Assembly: GCA_052389895.1 (NCBI GenBank)
Contig: JBQTHM010000022.1
Location: 1-64,000 of the forward strand
DNA: 64,000 nt
Reading direction: 5' to 3'
Source of the DNA: CAVVXX01 sp052389895
Lineage (GTDB): Bacteria > Pseudomonadota > Alphaproteobacteria > Micropepsales > Micropepsaceae
In this document: positions 54,017 through 63,185 of the stretch, one piece after another
Layout: the number at the start of each line of letters is the position of its first letter
Position numbering within the stretch: position 1 is the first letter of the stretch
Made by a program: the position numbers and the translations under genes
The notes under the pieces: generated by a model
What the model was told of the DNA's origin: nothing
What the model saw: the letters and a program-made list of their open reading frames with translations, nothing else
Databases searched by the model: none

Positions 54017-54502
54017 TTGCGCCTGTTTGCCGCATTTTTTCTGGGAACCCTGCTGATCGGAGGCGGCGCCTTGGCCGAACCGTCCCATTCCGGCACGCAA
54101 GTGGCCGGGCTCGAATCCGCGCGATCCGACGTCGAGCGCATCCGGGCGGGAGCGCGCGACTGCCGCGGCTGTGACCTAAAAGGCGCCGATCTTTCGAACC
54201 AATGCGTCAAGGGCGGCGACCTGCGCGGAGCCAATTTCGAGGGCGCCAAGGCGCCTTATATGTGCATGAGCCACGCAAATTTCGCAGGCGCCAATTTCCG
54301 CAACGCCGACCTCACTGGCGCAAACCTCGGCCACTCCGATCTCACCGGCGCCGATCTCACCGGCGCGGTGCTCGACATCACCAACATCCGCGGGGCCGAT
54401 CTCTCGCGCAGCTTCGGCCTCACCCAATTCCAGCTCGACATGGCCTGCGGCGACACGACCACCAATGTGCCTGCCGGCCTCGCCGCGCGGAGCTGCATCT
54501 AG
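54017..54502 (+). CDS. Secreted pentapeptide-repeat protein
   Basis: 161 residues from a TTG start with GGAGA upstream. Signal peptide (about 1-20; LFAAFFLGTLLIGGGALA). About ten A(D/N)LXX repeats run from about 50 to 130 (KGADLSNQ, RGANFEGA, TGANLGHS, TGADLTGA, RGADLSRS), which fold as a right-handed beta-helix. Four or more cysteines (DCRGCDL, NQCVK, YMCMS) suggest disulfides in the periplasm. Role unknown. Confidence 0.78.
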   Translation: MRLFAAFFLGTLLIGGGALAEPSHSGTQVAGLESARSDVERIRAGARDCRGCDLKGADLSNQCVKGGDLRGANFEGAKAPYMCMSHANFAGANFRNADLTGANLGHSDLTGADLTGAVLDITNIRGADLSRSFGLTQFQLDMACGDTTTNVPAGLAARSCI

Positions 54503-54525
54503 TTCACCCGCTAAGCTCACCCCCT

Positions 54526-54554
54526 GGCCCTCCACTTTGGAGGGCCTCTTTTTA
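54526..54554 (+). terminator. Intrinsic terminator after the pentapeptide-repeat gene
   Basis: GGCCCTCCA (54526-54534) pairs perfectly with TGGAGGGCC (54538-54546) around a CTT loop, followed by TCTTTTTA. A textbook rho-independent terminator, 24 bases past the stop. Confidence 0.9.
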
Positions 54555-54694
54555 TGCGCGGTCTGCGCGGCAGGCGAAGCAGCCGCGTTTCGCATTGTGG
54601 CGACCCGTTTCTTGCGGATTATTGCAATCCGCGGGCGGATTCGTGTGTCAGCGCCACTCTGCACCGTTGACTTTTAGCGGCAGAGTTCAATGGC

Positions 54695-54708
54695 TTGACC
54701 TGGATCAA
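54695..54708 (+). promoter_or_regulatory. FNR/FixK-type box upstream of formate dehydrogenase
   Basis: TTGAC-CTGG-ATCAA matches the FNR/FixK/DNR consensus TTGAT-N4-ATCAA at 9 of 10 defined bases. It lies 108 bases before the fdh ATG, a fitting distance for an activator site, and after the terminator. It suggests induction by low oxygen or nitrogen oxides. Confidence 0.6.
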
Positions 54709-54816
54709 TGCCGTTAGCGCGCCAAGCGCGCGAAAATTACCATTGCTTTTCCCGCAAGCGAGGCGTGGGGTTGTGGAGCACTCCATCTTCCAATGATCGC
54801 AAGAAGGAGATCAACG

Positions 54817-56016
54817 ATGAAAGTTGTTTGTGTCCTCTACGACGATCCCGTTGACGGCTACCCGAAGTCCTATGCGCGCGACGACATCCCAAAGCTTGCG
54901 CGCTATCCCGACGGCCAGACACTGCCGACGCCCGAAGCCATCGACTTCGAGCCTGGCGCATTGCTCGGTAGCGTCACCGGCGAGCTCGGCTTGCGCAAAT
55001 TCCTCGAAGGCCACGGGCATACATTCGTCGTCACCGCCGACAAGGACGGTCCCGATTCCGTCTTCGAACGGGAGCTCGTGGATGCAGACGTGGTGATCTC
55101 GCAACCATTTTGGCCCGCATATCTGACGGCCGAGCGGATTGCCAAGGCAAAGAAACTCAAACTGGCAATTACGGCCGGCATCGGCTCGGACCATGTCGAT
55201 CTCCAGGCGGCGATCGAGCACGGTCTGACCGTGGCTGAGGTGACCTACTGCAATAGCATCAGCGTGTCCGAGCATGTGGTCATGATGATCCTGTCCCTCG
55301 TGCGCAATTACATTCCCTCCTACCAGTGGGTGGTGAAAGGCGGCTGGAACATCGCCGATTGCGTAGCCCGCTCCTACGACATCGAGGGAATGCATATCGG
55401 CACGGTCGGGGCCGGGCGGATAGGACTCGCTGTCTTGCGCCGTCTCAAGCCCTTCGATGTCAGGCTCCATTACACGGACCGGCATCGCTTGCCGTCCGGC
55501 GTCGAAAAGGAACTGAGTGTTACTTTCCATGATAACGTCGAATCGATGGTTGGTGTTTGCGATGTAGTAACGATCAACGCGCCGTTACATCCGGAGACCG
55601 AGCACATGTTCAACGATGCGCTCATCGCCAAAATGAAGCGCGGTGCCTATATCGTGAACACGGCGCGGGGCAAGATTTGCGACCGCGATGCCATCGCGCG
55701 GGCGCTCAAAAGGGGACAACTCGCGGGCTATGCCGGCGACGTCTGGTTCCCGCAGCCGCCGCCCAAAGACCACCCCTGGCGGACAATGCCCCATCATGGC
55801 ATGACCCCGCATATTGCCGGCACCTCGCTGCCTGCGCAGGCCCGCTACGCAGCCGGTGTGCGCGAGATCCTGGAATGCTGGTTCGAGAAGCGTCCCATTC
55901 GGCCCGAGTATCTTATTGTCGAAAATGGAAAGCTCGCCGGTACGGGCGCTCATTCCTACAGTGCCGGCAACGTCACCAGAGGTTCCGAAGAAGCCACACG
56001 CTTCAAGCGCGCCTGA
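54817..56016 (+). CDS. fdh: NAD-dependent formate dehydrogenase
   Basis: 399 residues, close in length and sequence to the well-studied Pseudomonas sp. 101 enzyme. It oxidises formate to CO2 with NAD+, in the cytoplasm, without metals. Active-site elements ISQPFWPAYLT, NSISVSEHVVMM (Asn), and PHHGMTPHIAGTS (His) are present. The Rossmann loop reads GTVGAGRIGLAV: the first Gly of GAG is Ala in the Pseudomonas enzyme. The RBS AAGAAGGAGA precedes the ATG. Formate may come from one-carbon turnover linked to the convergent gcv genes. Confidence 0.95.
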   Translation: MKVVCVLYDDPVDGYPKSYARDDIPKLARYPDGQTLPTPEAIDFEPGALLGSVTGELGLRKFLEGHGHTFVVTADKDGPDSVFERELVDADVVISQPFWPAYLTAERIAKAKKLKLAITAGIGSDHVDLQAAIEHGLTVAEVTYCNSISVSEHVVMMILSLVRNYIPSYQWVVKGGWNIADCVARSYDIEGMHIGTVGAGRIGLAVLRRLKPFDVRLHYTDRHRLPSGVEKELSVTFHDNVESMVGVCDVVTINAPLHPETEHMFNDALIAKMKRGAYIVNTARGKICDRDAIARALKRGQLAGYAGDVWFPQPPPKDHPWRTMPHHGMTPHIAGTSLPAQARYAAGVREILECWFEKRPIRPEYLIVENGKLAGTGAHSYSAGNVTRGSEEATRFKRA

Positions 56017-56036
56017 TCCAAACTGGGCCTTTGTGG

Positions 56037-57608
56037 TTATTCCGGCGCCTCAGCGGCGGGCTTAGCGCGCCAGCGCAGCACGGGGCTCCGCGCAGCCGCC
56101 GTCTCGTCCAGGCGGCGGCGCGGCGCCAGGCGCGGCGCGCCGGCAAAGCGTTCGCGCCTTCCCGCCTTGGCGTCGGCTGCAAGCGCGCGCATGGTGGCGA
56201 TGAACTGATCGAGCGTCGCTTTCGATTCCGTCTCGGTGGGCTCGATCAACATGGAGCCGTGCACGACCAGCGGGAAATAGACCGTCATGGGATGGAAGCC
56301 TTCGTCGATCAGCGCCTTGGCGACGTCGAGCGTGGTCACGCCGCTGTCCTTGAGGTACGTGTCGTCGAATAGCGCCTCGTGCATGCAAGGGCCGCCATAG
56401 GGCGCGCTCATGACGTCCTTGAGCGAGGCCAGGACGTAGTTGGCCGAAAGAACGGAATCCTCCGCCACCTGGCGCAAACCGTCGCCGCCATGGCTGAGCA
56501 TGTAGGCCAGCGCGCGCACGAACATGCCCATCTGGCCGTGGAAGGCGCACATGCGCCCGAAGGGCTCATGCCCGGCCACGCGTGCTTCCTCTATGTCTTC
56601 GATGACGTGGTAGGCCCCGTCACGCTTCACCAACAGCGGCAGCGGCGCATATTTGGCCAGCCGGTCGGAGAATACCACGGGTCCTGCACCCGGTCCGCCG
56701 CCGCCATGGGGCGTGGAAAACGTCTTGTGCAGGTTGATGTGCATGGCGTCGATGCCGAGATCGCCGGGGCGCACGCGGCCCACGATGGCGTTGAAGTTGG
56801 CGCCGTCGCAATAGAAATAGCCGCCCAACTCATGCACCGAACGCGCAATCTCGATGATGTCGCGTTCGAACAGGCCACAGGTGTTCGGGTTCGTCAGCAT
56901 GATGCCCGCGACATCGGGGCCCAGCATGCGTTTGAATTCGTCGAGATGCACGCGCCCGTCGCCATGGCCGTTGGCAGGCACCTCGGCGACGGTGAAGCCG
57001 CACAGCGCGGCCGTGGCGGGGTTGGTGCCGTGGGCGGATTCGGGAACGAGGATGCGCGTGCGCTTTTCTCCGCGCGCGTGCACGGCTGCGCGAATGGCAA
57101 GAAGACCGCACAGCTCGCCATGCGCGCCGGCCTTGGGCGCCATGGAAACAGCCGGCATGCCCGTAAGCGTTTCCAGCCAGTGGGCGAGCTCCGCGATGAC
57201 GGCTAGCGCGCCCTGGACCGTCTTGTGCGGCTGGAGCGGGTGCAGCTCGGCAAAGCCCCGCAGGCGCGCCAGCTTTTCGTTGAGCCGCGGGTTGTGCTTC
57301 ATGGTGCACGAACCCAGCGGATAGAACATCGCGTCAATGGAAGCATTGCGCTGCGACAGGCGCACGTAATGGCGCACGACTTCGGGCTCGGAGAGGCCGG
57401 GCAGCCCGACCGGCTGTTTGCGCGCAAGGCCGCCCAAGCGGTCGTGCTTCAATTCGGCCTTCGGAAGGTCTACGCCGGTCATGCCATCGCGGCCGATTTC
57501 GAAAATGAGCGCCTCCTCATGATCGAGCCCGCGATGGCCCGAGATCGTAGCGAGCGTTTGCATTGCGTCTTCGCCCGGCGTTGTCTTGCGGCCCTGACGG
57601 TTCAGCAT
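56037..57608 (-). CDS. gcvPB: Glycine dehydrogenase (decarboxylating) subunit 2
   Basis: 523 residues, the PLP-binding half of the P-protein in its split form. The PLP lysine is in HINLHKTFSTPHGGGGPG (about 275). EIGRDGMTGVDLP and FYPLGSCTMKHNPR are conserved. The ATG overlaps the gcvPA stop as TGATG. The C-terminal about 45 residues are variable. Releases CO2 from glycine and passes aminomethyl to GcvH. Confidence 0.95.
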   Translation of the reverse strand: MLNRQGRKTTPGEDAMQTLATISGHRGLDHEEALIFEIGRDGMTGVDLPKAELKHDRLGGLARKQPVGLPGLSEPEVVRHYVRLSQRNASIDAMFYPLGSCTMKHNPRLNEKLARLRGFAELHPLQPHKTVQGALAVIAELAHWLETLTGMPAVSMAPKAGAHGELCGLLAIRAAVHARGEKRTRILVPESAHGTNPATAALCGFTVAEVPANGHGDGRVHLDEFKRMLGPDVAGIMLTNPNTCGLFERDIIEIARSVHELGGYFYCDGANFNAIVGRVRPGDLGIDAMHINLHKTFSTPHGGGGPGAGPVVFSDRLAKYAPLPLLVKRDGAYHVIEDIEEARVAGHEPFGRMCAFHGQMGMFVRALAYMLSHGGDGLRQVAEDSVLSANYVLASLKDVMSAPYGGPCMHEALFDDTYLKDSGVTTLDVAKALIDEGFHPMTVYFPLVVHGSMLIEPTETESKATLDQFIATMRALAADAKAGRRERFAGAPRLAPRRRLDETAAARSPVLRWRAKPAAEAPE

Positions 57609-58945
57609 CAGAGCGCCTCCGAGAGGGCGGCTTCATAGGCGGCGATGTCCGCGTCCGTGTTCATTTCCGTTGCCGCGACAATCAACAGATCGCGCACGTC
57701 CGGCTCATGCGGATAAAGACGCGATGCGCGTACACCCCCGAGAATGCCCTTGTTGGCAAGCGCGGCGGCAACGTCGGCGGCCGGTTTCGGCAGCTTCAGC
57801 GTGAACTCGTTGAAGAACACGGTCGTCACCAGCTCCACGGCTTTTATGCTGGCGAGCTTGTCCGCGAGCTGCACTGCGCGCGCGTGATTGAGACGCGCAA
57901 GACGCTTCAACCCGTCTTCGCCAAGCAGCGACAGGTGAATGCTGAAAGCGAGCGCGCAGAGGCCGGAATTTGTGCAGATGTTGCTGGTCGCCTTCTCGCG
58001 GCGTATGTGTTGTTCGCGTGTGGAAAGCGTGAGTACGAAACCGCGACGTCCTTCCGCGTCCACTGTTTCGCCGGCGAGGCGGCCCGGCATCTGGCGCACG
58101 AATTTCTCGCGCGTGGCGAACAGGCCGACATAAGGCCCGCCGAAATTGAGCGCGTTGCCGATGGACTGCCCTTCGGCGGCCACGATATCGGCGCCCATCG
58201 CGCCCGGCGGCTCGATGAGCCCGAGCGAAACTACTTCCGTCACCACTGCGACAAGCAACGCGCCCTTGGCGTGGGCCGCTTCGGCGATGGGGCGCAGATC
58301 GCGGATAAGCCCGAACACGTCCGGGTTCTGCACCACAACGCACGCCGTCTCGCCATCGATCAGCGAGGCCAAATCTTCCGCGCGTCCCGGCGAGACGGGC
58401 GGCGAAACGATGGCGCCGTGCAGCTCGGCCAAGGTGCGGATGGTTTCCGCGTAGTGCGGGTGCAGCGCGCCCGACAGCACCACGCGGGCGCGGCACGTAA
58501 TGCGCTGCGCCATCAGTACGGCTTCGGCGGCTGCCGTGGAGCCGTCGTACATGGAGGCGTTGGCAACGTCCATGCCCGTGAGCAGCGCTACCTGCGTCTG
58601 GAATTCAAACAGCATTTGCAGCGTGCCCTGCGCGACTTCGGGCTGATAGGGCGTGTAGGAGGTCAAGAACTCCGAACGCTGGATCAAATGGTCCACGCTG
58701 GCCGGAATGTGATGGCAGTACGCGCCCGCGCCGCAGAAGAACGGCTCCTTGCCCGCCGGCACGTTCTGCGCGGCCAGCGCCGACAGGTGCCGCTCCACTT
58801 CGATTTCGCCCGCATGCGGCGGCAACGGAAAATCCGTATTCCGCGCCGATTCCGGCACGTCGCGGAACAAATCATCGATCGAGCGCGCGCCGATTTTGGC
58901 AAGCATCGCGCGCCGGTCGTCGGGCGTTAAAGGCAGATAACGCAT
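57608..58945 (-). CDS. gcvPA: Glycine dehydrogenase (decarboxylating) subunit 1
   Basis: 445 residues, the other half of the split P-protein. N-terminal MRYLPLTPDDRRAML, then GAGAYCHHIPASVDHL, YTPYQPEVAQGTLQMLFEFQ and MYDGSTAAAEA are typical. The active site forms at the interface with GcvPB. The ATG overlaps the gcvH stop by one base (TAATG). Confidence 0.95.
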   Translation of the reverse strand: MRYLPLTPDDRRAMLAKIGARSIDDLFRDVPESARNTDFPLPPHAGEIEVERHLSALAAQNVPAGKEPFFCGAGAYCHHIPASVDHLIQRSEFLTSYTPYQPEVAQGTLQMLFEFQTQVALLTGMDVANASMYDGSTAAAEAVLMAQRITCRARVVLSGALHPHYAETIRTLAELHGAIVSPPVSPGRAEDLASLIDGETACVVVQNPDVFGLIRDLRPIAEAAHAKGALLVAVVTEVVSLGLIEPPGAMGADIVAAEGQSIGNALNFGGPYVGLFATREKFVRQMPGRLAGETVDAEGRRGFVLTLSTREQHIRREKATSNICTNSGLCALAFSIHLSLLGEDGLKRLARLNHARAVQLADKLASIKAVELVTTVFFNEFTLKLPKPAADVAAALANKGILGGVRASRLYPHEPDVRDLLIVAATEMNTDADIAAYEAALSEAL

Positions 58946-59319
58946 TAGGGTGCTTTCACAAAATTCGCGTACTGGTCTTTGGTCATCAGTTTGGAAAGTT
59001 CGGCGGTATTGGACAGCTTCATCTTGAAGAACCAGCCCTCCCCTTCGGGATCGGCGTTCACCTTGGCGGGGTCCGCGGCGATTGTCCCGTTTGCTTCCGT
59101 TACTTCGCCGCTGGCCGGCGCATAAACTTCGCTTGCCGCCTTCACGCTTTCGACCACTGCTGCCTCACCGCCCTGCGCCAGTTTTTTTCCCTTGTCGGGC
59201 AACTCGACGTAGACGACATCGCCCAACTGATCGGCAGCGTATTTGGTGATGCCGACCGTGGCATTGGCGCCGTCCACGCGGATCCATTCGTGCTGGTCGG
59301 TGAAGCGCGTCTCGCTCAT
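58945..59319 (-). CDS. gcvH: Glycine cleavage system H protein
   Basis: 124-residue lipoyl carrier. The lipoylated lysine is in VVESVKAASEVYAP (about 63), and GITKYAADQLGDVVYVELPD precedes it. It shuttles the aminomethyl group between GcvP, GcvT and the lipoamide dehydrogenase. Overlaps gcvT by 4 bases. Confidence 0.96.
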   Translation of the reverse strand: MSETRFTDQHEWIRVDGANATVGITKYAADQLGDVVYVELPDKGKKLAQGGEAAVVESVKAASEVYAPASGEVTEANGTIAADPAKVNADPEGEGWFFKMKLSNTAELSKLMTKDQYANFVKAP

Positions 59320-60455
59320 GTCTTCCCCCGTTTGTATCTGTGTTCGACGAACGGCATCGCGGAAACGCGAGCGGGCCGCGGCTGGCCGCGCACGATCAAT
59401 TCCAGTTCCATGCCTTCTTTCGCGAACTGCTTTTCGACGTACCCCATTGCGATGGGCGCATTAACCGTGGGACCAAAGCCGCCGCTGGTGACGTGGCCGA
59501 TCACGCGGCCGTCTTTCACGATCTCCGTGCCGTCGCGCGCGGGCGCGCGGTCGAGCGGGCGCAGGCCAACGCGCTTGCGCATCGGGCCGCTGGCTAGCTC
59601 GCTCATGATGCGCGCGACACCAGGGAAATTCTTTTCTTCTCGGCGGCGCTTGCCGATGGCCCAAGCGAGATCAGCCTCGACCGGCGACGTTGTTTCGTCG
59701 ATGTCGTGCCCATACAAGCAAAGCCCCGCCTCGAGCCGGAGCGAGTCCCGCGCGCCCAATCCGATAGGCAAAACTTCCGGTTCGGCAAGTAGCGCGCGCA
59801 CTACCCTTTTGGCGTCCGGGTCGCGCACCGAAATCTCGAATCCGTCCTCGCCGGTGTACCCGGAACGCGAGACGCCGACCTGGATGCCGTCGAACTCCAC
59901 CTCGGCGATGCCCATGAAGGCGAGCTTCGCCGCGTCCGGACAATACCGGGTCATTACCGCTTCCGCTTGCGGTCCCTGCAAGGCAAGAAGCGCGCGATTG
60001 TCCGCCATGTGCAATTGCACGCCGGAAGGTAGATGTGCCCTTACCTGCTCGCTGTCTATTTCCTTGCGTGAAGCGTTGAAAACGACGCAGAACGCGAATA
60101 TCGCCTCGTGGCGGCCCGGCAGGCGCGCCACCATCAGGTCGTCAATGATGCCGCCGTCCTTGTTCAGCAGCATGGTGTAGCGCTGCCGCCCCACGCCCAG
60201 CGACAGGAAATCGCCCGGCGTGAGTGCCTCCAGCGCCTTCGCTGTCGCCTCGTGCGAGGGACCGGTGAGTACGCCCTGTCCCATGTGCGAGACATCGAAC
60301 AGGCCGACCGACGCGCGCGTGTGCAGATGCTCCTTGAGCACGCCGGTTGGGTATTGCACCGGCATGTCGTAGCCCGCGAACGGCACCATCTTGGCGCCGA
60401 GCTCAAGGTGCAGCGCATGAAGCGGCGTGCGGCGGAGCGTTACTGTTTCGTTCAT
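59316..60455 (-). CDS. gcvT: Aminomethyltransferase of the glycine cleavage system
   Basis: 379 residues. MVPFAGYDMPVQYPTG, the folate-site Asp region (GQGVLTGP, DDLMVAR), SRSGYTGEDGFEI (substrate-site motif) and the C-terminal GHVTSGGFGPTVNAPIAMGYV are intact. It moves the methylene group to tetrahydrofolate and frees ammonia. First gene of gcvT-H-PA-PB, under the glycine riboswitch. Confidence 0.95.
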   Translation of the reverse strand: MNETVTLRRTPLHALHLELGAKMVPFAGYDMPVQYPTGVLKEHLHTRASVGLFDVSHMGQGVLTGPSHEATAKALEALTPGDFLSLGVGRQRYTMLLNKDGGIIDDLMVARLPGRHEAIFAFCVVFNASRKEIDSEQVRAHLPSGVQLHMADNRALLALQGPQAEAVMTRYCPDAAKLAFMGIAEVEFDGIQVGVSRSGYTGEDGFEISVRDPDAKRVVRALLAEPEVLPIGLGARDSLRLEAGLCLYGHDIDETTSPVEADLAWAIGKRRREEKNFPGVARIMSELASGPMRKRVGLRPLDRAPARDGTEIVKDGRVIGHVTSGGFGPTVNAPIAMGYVEKQFAKEGMELELIVRGQPRPARVSAMPFVEHRYKRGKT

Positions 60456-60477
60456 CGGCCCGACGACCTTTGCTGTT

Positions 60478-60502
60478 CGCGCTCCGCACCTCGCGGAACG
60501 CG
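60478..60502 (-). promoter_or_regulatory. Hairpin between riboswitch and gcvT RBS
   Basis: A 10-pair stem (CGCGTTCCGC against GCGGAGCGCG, one T-G wobble) with a 5-base loop lies between aptamer II and the gcvT start. It probably belongs to the riboswitch expression platform. No T-run follows, so translational or rho-dependent control is more likely than intrinsic termination. Confidence 0.5.
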
Positions 60503-60698
60503 CCCTTCTGTCATCGGACCTGAGAGATTTCCCCCGGGCCGCCTACAATTCGGCGTCCGGGATTACCCCTTCGGTGAGGGCAAAACGGAAGCTTCGCCCT
60601 CTTTCCAGATTGTCATCCTTCCCGCGGTCCTTTTGCCTGAGAGTTTCCTGGGCGGTTGCTCCTTCGGCGTCCCGAAGCGGGATCTCTCCCGCGGGAAA
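60502..60698 (-). ncRNA. Tandem glycine riboswitch
   Basis: Two glycine aptamers in the gcvT leader. Aptamer I (about 60698-60621, minus strand) shows GGGAGAGA, CGCCGAAGGAGCAA, and ACTCTCAGGCAAAAGGACCG. Aptamer II (about 60598-60502) shows the same core: CACCGAAGGGGTAA and ATCTCTCAGGTCCGATGACA. These are the invariant glycine-riboswitch elements. High glycine should switch the gcv operon on. Confidence 0.93.
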
Positions 60699-60751
60699 TC
60701 AACTGACGAACCGCTCAACCGCGCCTCACGGCGGGGCTAAACGTTGGCGCG

Positions 60752-60779
60752 ATCATAGACTGCGGCTAACCCGAGTCAA
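60752..60779 (-). promoter_or_regulatory. Promoter of the gcv operon
   Basis: Minus-strand -35 TTGACT (60779-60774), 16-base spacer, -10 TATGAT (60757-60752). Transcription would start about 45 bases before aptamer I and just after the argS stop at 60797. Confidence 0.65.
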
Positions 60780-60796
60780 CGCGAGGCGGAAACTGC

Positions 60797-62560
60797 TCAC
60801 ATCCGTTCGGGAACCGTAATTCCCAGCACGTCCAGCACGCGTTCCAGAATGGACAATGTGGCCGCGCATAACCCAAGCCGCGCGGCGCGCAATCCCGCGT
60901 CCGATTCGCTGAGGATGTGATGCTTGGTGTAGAAACCGCTGAAATATTGGGCGAGCGTAAACACGTATTCACAAAGAATATTCGGTGCGCGCTTCGCCTC
61001 CGCTGCCGCGAAGGTTTCCGGCAGCGCCAGCATTTGCAGCGCGAGATCACGTTCTTCCTTCGAGCGGATTACGGGCGGACCACCCTCAAATTTTTCGTCC
61101 GCCGCCTTGCGCAAAATGGATTTGATGCGCACGGCTGCATATTGCAGATATGGGCCCGTGCGCCCTTCGAAGCGCGTAAACCGTTCTAGATCAAAAATGT
61201 AATTCGACAGCCTGTGGTTCGAGAGATCCGCAAACTTCAGCGCGCCGATGCCGACGGCCTTCGCCACCGCTTTCTTTTCGTCTTCCGGATACTCCGCAGT
61301 CAATCCCGCTTCCGCCAGGCGCTTCGCCGCCTCGTCCGAAACCATCGCGATGAGATCGAACAGCTTCATCACGCCGCCTTCACGCGTCTTGAACGGCTTG
61401 CCGTCGGGGCCGTTCATCGTACCGAAGCCGATGTGTTCCAATGCCGCGTGGCCATTGAGATGCGCTTTGCGTGCGGCGCGAAACACCTGTTCGAAGTGGC
61501 CGTGCTGGCGTTGATCCACGACATAAAGAATGAGCTCGGGATTTGCGGCGCGCACGCGATCGACGATCGTGGCGAGATCGGTCGTACCGTAAAGCACGGC
61601 GCCGTCCGACTTGAGAAGGATTAACGGTGGCATTTCCTTCTGGTCCGCTGGCTCTTCCACGCGCACGATGAGCGCGCCCTCGTCGAGCACAGCGATGCCG
61701 CGCTTCCTCAGATCCGCGATCATGGGCTTGATGATCGCGTCCACATCCGCTTCGCCCTTCCACCAGTCGAAATGAATGCCAAGGCTGTCGTATTCGCGGC
61801 GCAGGCCTTCGATCGAAACATTCACGAAGTGCTGCCACAGCGCGCGGTAGCCGGGCCGGCCGTCTTGCAACTCGGCAGTGGCTTGACGCGCGGCTTCCAG
61901 CCGTTTGGGATCGGCTTTGCACACGGCGGATGCCGCCGGATACAGTTCCTCCAGCTCCTCCATCGTTACAGGCGACGTCTCCGGATACGGTCCCTTAATC
62001 GCCGCGTCGAAATAGACCGGCGCAATACCGCGCAGTCCGATTTCCGAAATGAGCTGTCCCATGGGCAGGCCCCAGTCGCCCATGTGAATGTCGCCAATCA
62101 CATTCCACCCGTTGGCGCGAAAGAGCCGCTGCAGACAATCGCCGATCACCGCCGAACGCAGGTGTCCCACATGCATGGGCTTGGCGATGTTCGGCCCGCC
62201 GAAATCAATGATGACTTTCTTGTCCTTTCCTGTTTCCGGCAGATGGGCGTCCGGCTTCGCCGCCAGCGCCTGAAGCCGCGCCTGAAGCACTTCGTCTTTC
62301 AGCGTGAGATTGATGAAGCCCGGCCCGGCAATCGCCACGCTTAAAAACAGCGGCGTCGCGCGCAAACGCGCCGCGATCTTTTCCGCAATCGCGCGCGGAT
62401 TCGTTTTTGCCGCCTTCGCCGCCGCCAGCGCCCCGTTGCACTGGAACTGAGCGAGGTCTGGCCTGTCCGAAGGTTGCACCGTGCCGAATTCCTTCGGCAG
62501 GCCTTCGGCCGCGAACGCGCCTGCCGCGGTCGCGTTCAGTTCTGAAAGAAGCGAGATCAT
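60797..62560 (-). CDS. argS: Arginyl-tRNA synthetase
   Basis: 587 residues. An Add1-type N-terminal domain precedes the HIGH-type motif in FGGPNIAKPMHVGHLRSAVIG. VVDQRQHGHFEQVF and FGTMNGPDGKPFKTREGG mark the catalytic core; as in many ArgRS, KMSKS is not canonical. The C-terminal DALR anticodon domain includes RFTRFEGRTGPYLQYA. The start overlaps the upstream lipoprotein stop (ATGA). Confidence 0.95.
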   Translation of the reverse strand: MISLLSELNATAAGAFAAEGLPKEFGTVQPSDRPDLAQFQCNGALAAAKAAKTNPRAIAEKIAARLRATPLFLSVAIAGPGFINLTLKDEVLQARLQALAAKPDAHLPETGKDKKVIIDFGGPNIAKPMHVGHLRSAVIGDCLQRLFRANGWNVIGDIHMGDWGLPMGQLISEIGLRGIAPVYFDAAIKGPYPETSPVTMEELEELYPAASAVCKADPKRLEAARQATAELQDGRPGYRALWQHFVNVSIEGLRREYDSLGIHFDWWKGEADVDAIIKPMIADLRKRGIAVLDEGALIVRVEEPADQKEMPPLILLKSDGAVLYGTTDLATIVDRVRAANPELILYVVDQRQHGHFEQVFRAARKAHLNGHAALEHIGFGTMNGPDGKPFKTREGGVMKLFDLIAMVSDEAAKRLAEAGLTAEYPEDEKKAVAKAVGIGALKFADLSNHRLSNYIFDLERFTRFEGRTGPYLQYAAVRIKSILRKAADEKFEGGPPVIRSKEERDLALQMLALPETFAAAEAKRAPNILCEYVFTLAQYFSGFYTKHHILSESDAGLRAARLGLCAATLSILERVLDVLGITVPERM

Positions 62561-63099
62561 GGAATGTAGCGGCGCCGCTCGCGGTTGTAAGCCAGTTCCT
62601 CGGACGTCAGCTGAAAGCCCACGATAACGCCGTAACTCACGGGCCTCTTTTCCTTCGGAACTTTGAAGCGTATCGAGTCCGGTCTCTCGCTGAAACTTGC
62701 GGTTAGCTTATCCAGCGTAATTTCGCGTGCAAAAGTGCGTTTGAGCACAACGTTATTCTCCAGGTCTACAACGGCCACAAAATAGGTCAGCGTCTGCGGC
62801 TCGTTCGTAGCGGCAGGCCCGCGGCGCGCGGTCACGAGAAAGCTGAAGCTGGCATCCACTTCGCCGTCGTCCGGGTCGAAGTCGCAGCTTACATCCGGCT
62901 TGGCGAGCTCCCCGGTAAAGACGACATCCGTGGGGTCCTTACCGCCTCCGGGACGGAATTTGATTACGGTGGCAGCCTCGGCAAGAGCCGTGCCCGAGGG
63001 GCATCCCGGCGCGTTCGGGTCTTCAGGCGCTCCGATCGGGATGTTTTCGCAACCGCAGAGAAATAGCGCGGCCAGGACAACGAGTGGCAATTTGCTCAA
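62557..63099 (-). CDS. Putative lipoprotein
   Basis: 180 residues from a TTG start (63099) with GAGGGG about 7 bases upstream. The N-terminus SKLPLVVLAALFLCGCEN is a lipoprotein signal with the lipid-attachment Cys after LCG. The mature part is a beta-rich domain (FSFLVTARRGPAA, TLTYFVAVVDLENNVVLK). It precedes argS with a 4-base overlap. Function unknown; possibly envelope-associated. The longer frame from 63288 runs into the ispH promoter and lacks an RBS. Confidence 0.72.
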   Translation of the reverse strand: MSKLPLVVLAALFLCGCENIPIGAPEDPNAPGCPSGTALAEAATVIKFRPGGGKDPTDVVFTGELAKPDVSCDFDPDDGEVDASFSFLVTARRGPAATNEPQTLTYFVAVVDLENNVVLKRTFAREITLDKLTASFSERPDSIRFKVPKEKRPVSYGVIVGFQLTSEELAYNRERRRYIP

Positions 63100-63185
63100 A
63101 GCGGGGCCCTCGGATAGAGATGGCGCAAAGTGCGAGCCGCGCGGAACATAGCCAAGCGTCTCGCGGAATGAAAGCGCGGGCCCGC

